Shown here piece after piece: positions 17,096-20,593 of a stretch of 20,593 nucleotides of DNA (positions within the stretch are counted from its first letter, which is position 1; each line of letters starts with the position of its first letter). Both the position numbers and the translations under genes were made by a program. The DNA lies in assembly GCA_012518475.1 (NCBI GenBank), contig JAAYSB010000143.1, positions 1 to 20,593 of the forward strand, written 5' to 3'. The notes under the pieces were generated by a model that saw nothing but the letters and a program-made list of their open reading frames with translations, was not told the DNA's origin and did not search any database. The stretch comes from Intrasporangiaceae bacterium. Its GTDB lineage: Bacteria; Actinomycetota; Actinomycetes; Actinomycetales; Dermatophilaceae.

Positions 17096-18763
17096 ATGAC
17101 CGCCGACCTCATCTTCCGCGGTGGACCCGTGTTCACCGCTGCCGCTACGCGAGCCCCTGCGACCGCAGTCGCGGTCCGGGGTGACCGAATCATCGCCGTG
17201 GGGCACGAGCGGGATGACTGGGTCACCGACCTCACGGGACCGAGCACGGAGGTCGTCGATCTCGGCGGGCGGATGCTCACTCCCGGGTTCGTCGACGCCC
17301 ACGTCCACCCGGTCTGGGGTGGGCTCGACCTCATGCGCTGCAACCTCGCCGACGACGTCACCGCCGAGGCCTATCTGGACCGCATCGCGAGGTATGCCGG
17401 GAGCCATCCGGACGTCGAGTGGATCCTCGGGGGCGGCTGGGCGATGGCCGCCTTCCCCGGAGGGACACCCACCGCGACCGCTCTCGACCGGATCGTCCCG
17501 GACCGCCCCGTCTTCCTCGCGAACCGCGACGGTCACGGCGCGTGGGTGAACTCGGTCGCCCTCCGCCGCGCGGGCATCGACCGCGACACTCCGGACCCCT
17601 CGGACGGCCGGATCGAGCGGGACTCCGCGGGGAACCCGACCGGCTGCCTGCACGAGGGGGCGATGACCCTGGTCAACCGGCTGCTCCCGGAGACCTCGGC
17701 GGAGGAGATGGGCGAGGCGCTGCGGCTCGGGCAGGCGTATCTGCACTCCTTCGGCGTCACCGGCTGGCAGGACGCGATCGTGGGAGCGTACGGCGATGCC
17801 GGCGACCCTGCGGCCGCCTATCTGGCCGCTGCTCAGGACGGCTCACTCACCGGCCGCGTCGTCGGCGCGCTGTGGTGGGACCGCGGTGCCGGTCTCGAGC
17901 AGCTCGATGGACTCCGCGAGCGCCGGGAGCGGTTCTCGCACGGCCGCTTCCAGGCCTCGGCGATCAAGATCATGCAGGACGGCGTCGCGGAGAACTTCAC
18001 CGCCGCCATGACCGAGCCCTACTGTGACGGGCACGGCCACCCGACCGACAACTCGGGGATCTCATTCGTCGAGCCAGGCCTGCTCAACGAGGCAGTGACC
18101 GTGCTCGACGCCGACGGCTTCCAGGTGCACTTCCACGCCATCGGCGACCGGGCCGTCCGGGAGTGTCTCGACGCGGTCGCGGCGGCGAGGGACGCCCATG
18201 GTCTCAACGACCTTCGCCACCACATCGCCCACCTCCAGGTCGTCCACCCGGAGGACGTGCCGCGCTTCCGGAGCCTCGGCGTCGCGGCCAACCTGCAGAT
18301 GCTCTGGGCCACCCTCGAGCCGCAGATGGTCGAGCTGACCCTCCCGTTCCTCGGGGAGCGCCGAGCCTCCTGGCAGTATCCGTTCGGCGACCTGCTCCGC
18401 AGCGGGGCCGCCCTCGTCGCAGGATCCGACTGGTCGGTGTCCACGCCCAACCCGTGGGCCGCGATCCACGTGGCGGTGAACCGGTCGATCCCGCCGGGAG
18501 AGGTGGAGCCGGGAGAGCTGGCGGATCTCAACTTCGCCCCCTTCCTGCCGGAGCAGGCGATCGACCTCGGCACCGCGCTCACCGCATACACCTGCGGATC
18601 GGCGTGGGTGAACCACCTCGACGACTGCGGCCAGGTGCGCGAGGGGGCGCTCGCCGATCTCGTCGTCCTCGACCGCGATCCCTTCGCCGGTCCGGTCGCT
18701 GACATCGGGCTCACCCAGGTCGACCGCACCTATGTCGGAGGGCGGCTCGTCCACGAGCGGTGA
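17096..18763 (+). CDS. Amidohydrolase family 3 protein (YtcJ-like)
   Basis: A 555-residue metal-dependent amidohydrolase of the YtcJ/N-substituted-formamide-deformylase group. A small N-terminal beta domain (1-60) is followed by the TIM barrel, opening with the HxH metal motif VDAHVHP (H69, H71). Other metal or catalytic candidates are K291 (AIKIMQDG), H347 (VHFHAIGDRAV), H379 (HHIAHLQ) and D445 (AGSDWSVSTPNPW). The C-terminus re-forms the beta domain (GALADLVVLDRDPF). Such enzymes hydrolyse amide, formamide or related C-N bonds in the cytoplasm; the exact substrate is not deducible. The ATG is 2 bp after the permease stop. Its place behind an amine-type importer suggests it processes the imported compound, for example by removing an acyl or formyl group. 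The longer open frame that starts at 16001 is a shadow of the permease genes. Confidence 0.92.
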   Translation: MTADLIFRGGPVFTAAATRAPATAVAVRGDRIIAVGHERDDWVTDLTGPSTEVVDLGGRMLTPGFVDAHVHPVWGGLDLMRCNLADDVTAEAYLDRIARYAGSHPDVEWILGGGWAMAAFPGGTPTATALDRIVPDRPVFLANRDGHGAWVNSVALRRAGIDRDTPDPSDGRIERDSAGNPTGCLHEGAMTLVNRLLPETSAEEMGEALRLGQAYLHSFGVTGWQDAIVGAYGDAGDPAAAYLAAAQDGSLTGRVVGALWWDRGAGLEQLDGLRERRERFSHGRFQASAIKIMQDGVAENFTAAMTEPYCDGHGHPTDNSGISFVEPGLLNEAVTVLDADGFQVHFHAIGDRAVRECLDAVAAARDAHGLNDLRHHIAHLQVVHPEDVPRFRSLGVAANLQMLWATLEPQMVELTLPFLGERRASWQYPFGDLLRSGAALVAGSDWSVSTPNPWAAIHVAVNRSIPPGEVEPGELADLNFAPFLPEQAIDLGTALTAYTCGSAWVNHLDDCGQVREGALADLVVLDRDPFAGPVADIGLTQVDRTYVGGRLVHER

Positions 18764-18777
18764 GCCGTTCGCGGACC

Positions 18778-19536
18778 TCAGGTGGGCAGGCGCCGGGAGG
18801 CCCAGGAGCGCGCGGTCCGGTAGCCGAGCCGATGATAGACACGGCGCGCGGTGTCGTTGTCGCTGAACATGCCGAGCGTGCACACACCGTCCTCGGCGAT
18901 CGCCCTCCTCGTCAGCGCGGCGGAGATCACCGAGCCGAGCCCTTCCCGCCGTCGGTTCACCGCGGTGACGATCCCGGCGAGATGGGGAACGCCGGTGGCC
19001 TCCCGCTCGGCGCCTCCGACGGCGATGAGAGCACCGGTCTCCTCCCGCAGACCGAGCCAGCCCTGCATCCGACCGGTCCCGATCTCGGTCCAGACCCGCG
19101 GGTTGTTGGCGCGGGAGAACGCCTCGATCTCGGGGCCGTCGTCCCGGTCGTCGAGCTCGACGATGTCTGCCTCACGAGGGTCGACCGGTGGCGCGGTGTC
19201 GGTCCACATCCACTCCCAGTCGCCGCCGTCGGTCAGGCCCAGGACCGACTCGAGCAGTGCTGCGTGGGGCAGCGGGCCCGACACCGCGGTGACGCCGGGC
19301 TGCTCGAGCAGGCCGGAGGCGGCGAGCCATTCCAGTCCCGGTCGGAGCTGCTCGGCGGCGACCTCGGCGCGGTCCAGGGGGGTGACCCAGAATCCCGGTC
19401 GCTGGCCGCCACGCTGAATGACTGCCACCTGCCCGTCGAACCAGACCGGCGGCAGCTCCGGTGGCACGACCCAGCGCACCCAGGGGTCGCCGTTCGCGAG
19501 GCGGGCCAGCTGGTCGCGGGAGGTGATGCGGTCCAC
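18778..19536 (-). CDS. GNAT-family N-acetyltransferase
   Basis: A 252-residue protein whose C-terminal half is a GNAT domain. Motif A is at about 187-210 (AGIVTAVNRRREGLGSVISA, with the acetyl-CoA pyrophosphate loop RRREGLGS). Motif B is at 225-239 (SDNDTARRVYHRLGY, with Y234 a candidate general acid). The N-terminal 130 residues (WVRWVVPPELPPVWFDGQVAVIQR and onward) have no clear domain and may be a degenerate GNAT half or a substrate module. It would transfer acetyl from acetyl-CoA to an unknown acceptor. The start is ambiguous: GTG 19536 follows CAGACT-N7 and is preferred, while ATG 19599 would overlap the divergent Nudix start within CATG. It converges on the amidohydrolase with 14 bp between stops. 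Confidence 0.82.
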   Translation of the reverse strand: MDRITSRDQLARLANGDPWVRWVVPPELPPVWFDGQVAVIQRGGQRPGFWVTPLDRAEVAAEQLRPGLEWLAASGLLEQPGVTAVSGPLPHAALLESVLGLTDGGDWEWMWTDTAPPVDPREADIVELDDRDDGPEIEAFSRANNPRVWTEIGTGRMQGWLGLREETGALIAVGGAEREATGVPHLAGIVTAVNRRREGLGSVISAALTRRAIAEDGVCTLGMFSDNDTARRVYHRLGYRTARSWASRRLPT

Positions 19537-19597
19537 GAGCGGCAGTCTGCCACCGTGCGCCCTCGCGCCGGTCGCCCGGTCGGGTAGCGTCGTCGTC
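19537..19597. promoter_or_regulatory. Divergent promoter region, GNAT / Nudix
   Basis: On the plus strand TAGCGT (19585-19590) lies exactly 7 bp before the Nudix ATG at 19598, the geometry of a leaderless actinobacterial gene. On the minus strand CAGACT (complement of 19544-19549) lies 7 bp before the proposed GNAT GTG at 19536. No Shine-Dalgarno sequence is seen for either gene. Confidence 0.45.
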
Positions 19598-20173
19598 ATG
19601 CCCGACGAGCTGCGCGACGACCTGACCAGCGCGACGCCGGAGGCTGAGGCGAAGCGGCTCTCGTTCATCCGGATCCTCAACGACCGGCTGCCGCGGAAGC
19701 GGCTCATCGGTCAGGGCCTGCTGCGTGACAGGGGCGGCCGGGTCCTGCTCTGCGAGCTCACCTACAAGCGCGACTGGGACCTGCCCGGGGGAGTCGTCGA
19801 CCCGGACGAGAGCCCGGCGCACTGCGTGGTCCGCGAGATCAGGGAGGAGCTCGGCATCGAGACGGCGGTGCGCGGTCTGCTCGCCGTCAACTGGCTCCCT
19901 CCGTATCGAGGCTGGGACGACGCGCTGCTCTGCCTGTTCGATCTCGGAGTCGTCGATGCCTCCATCACGGAGAACGCGACTCTGATGCGCCGGGAGATCA
20001 AGGGTGCCCACTGGGTGACGCGGGACGACCTCGCCGAGCACGTTGCTCCCTACACGCTCGCCATGCTCCGCGAGGTGCTGGGCGCGGTCGGCGAACAGTC
20101 TGTGCAGGGGACCCTGTACATCGAGGACAGTCGGCGCATCGAGTTCCCCTCAGCCACAATGGAATCGGAGTGA
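19598..20173 (+). CDS. Nudix hydrolase
   Basis: A 191-residue Nudix-fold hydrolase. The Nudix box is a full match to Gx5Ex7REUxEExGU: G65, E71, R79-E80-I81, E83-E84 and G86-I87 (GGVVDPDESPAHCVVREIRE and on). The glutamates should bind the divalent metal for hydrolysis of a nucleoside-diphosphate-linked substrate. The N-terminal 30 residues are helical and charged. The region after the box (WLPPYRGWDDALLCLFDLG) may give specificity, which cannot be read from sequence. It appears to be leaderless from TAGCGT. Its stop overlaps the start of the serine hydrolase (GTGA), indicating an operon. Confidence 0.93.
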   Translation: MPDELRDDLTSATPEAEAKRLSFIRILNDRLPRKRLIGQGLLRDRGGRVLLCELTYKRDWDLPGGVVDPDESPAHCVVREIREELGIETAVRGLLAVNWLPPYRGWDDALLCLFDLGVVDASITENATLMRREIKGAHWVTRDDLAEHVAPYTLAMLREVLGAVGEQSVQGTLYIEDSRRIEFPSATMESE

Positions 20174-20593
20174 TCACCTGGGGCGACCCGGACCTTGCTG
20201 CCCAGGCGTCAGCGCGGCTCAACAGGGATGAACCCTTCATCGCCGTGCTCGTCGACGGTGCGATCACCCGGAGGGCCGGGTCCGGCATCGAGGAGGCTGC
20301 CGATGTCGAGATCGGCTCTGTGAGCAAGGCTCTCACCGGACTGCTCCTCCATGACTCCATCGACCGCGGCGAGGTGACGATGGCGACCAGGCTCGGCGAC
20401 CTGCTCGACCTCGGGAGCGGCCCTGTCGGCGACGTGACTCTCGCAAGCCTCGCGACGCATACCTCCGGTCTGCCTCGTCTTGCCCCGGCCGCAGACACGC
20501 TGCGCAAGACCTGGCGACTCCTGCGCCACGCGGAGAACCCCTACGGGGAGAGTCTGGATCAGCTTCTCCACCAGGTCCGCGACATCGTCCCGA
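20170..20593 (+). CDS. Serine hydrolase, beta-lactamase/penicillin-binding-protein fold (3' truncated by window edge)
   Basis: The first 141 residues of a class C beta-lactamase-like serine hydrolase; the rest lies beyond the window. The nucleophile motif SxxK is present as S50-V-S-K53 in EIGSVSKALTGLLL. The downstream TLASLATHTSGLPRL is the characteristic helix-turn of the family. No signal peptide is visible, so a cytoplasmic enzyme is likely, such as an esterase or peptidase, rather than a secreted beta-lactamase. The YxN and HxG or KTG motifs would lie downstream of the window end. The start GTG 20170 overlaps the Nudix stop by 4 bp, with a GGAG just upstream that is too close to be ideal, so coupling is likely. 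Confidence 0.88.
   Translation, partial: MITWGDPDLAAQASARLNRDEPFIAVLVDGAITRRAGSGIEEAADVEIGSVSKALTGLLLHDSIDRGEVTMATRLGDLLDLGSGPVGDVTLASLATHTSGLPRLAPAADTLRKTWRLLRHAENPYGESLDQLLHQVRDIVP

Overview
This window is strongly GC-rich, and nearly every real codon ends in G or C. It is gene-dense, with GTG starts and many 4-bp start/stop overlaps. It carries actinobacterial marker families (a DUF4245 membrane protein next to exonuclease VII, an actinobacterial-type IspH, class I fumarase) and apparently leaderless genes. All of this points to a chromosomal segment of a high-GC actinobacterium. The family (perhaps Intrasporangiaceae-like) is a guess from general resemblance, not something I can prove. 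I see no rRNA, tRNA, CRISPR array, insertion sequence, prophage gene or compositional island, and no gene-free stretch longer than 300 bp.

Layout. (a) 2-2721, plus strand: the C-terminal part of one NarK-type nitrate/nitrite transporter, a complete second NarK coupled to it by ATGA, then thiol peroxidase tpx. (b) 2724-6919, minus strand, transcribed right to left: a PfkB sugar kinase, class I fumarase, beta-carbonic anhydrase and a MOSC-domain protein. The last three are chained by GTGA and ATGA overlaps. (c) 7018-7656, plus: DUF4245 membrane protein, whose stop overlaps that of xseB. (d) 7653-10400, minus: a Walker ATPase, xseA and xseB, all overlapping, so the two exonuclease VII subunits are translated behind an ATPase of unknown role. 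(e) 10487-11506, plus: ispH, the last step of the MEP isoprenoid pathway. (f) 11533-12744, minus: rmuC. (g) 12922-18763, plus: a complete polyamine-type ABC importer (ATPase, Tat/lipoprotein binding protein, two permeases) followed 2 bp later by a YtcJ-like amidohydrolase. (h) 18778-19536, minus: a GNAT acetyltransferase. (i) 19598-20593, plus: a Nudix hydrolase overlapping a serine hydrolase (beta-lactamase fold) that runs off the window.

The window is mainly housekeeping and metabolic. Nothing in it is a clear defence or mobile system. The points most worth a second look are: the ATPase/exonuclease VII coupling; the ABC importer plus amidohydrolase cassette, whose substrate may be an N-acylated or formylated amine; the fumarase/carbonic anhydrase/MOSC chain; an in-frame 15-bp repeat at the end of the first transporter; a run of TANNNT-N7-start junctions suggesting leaderless mRNAs; and a frame-independent excess of the hexamer GTATGC over GTACGC.
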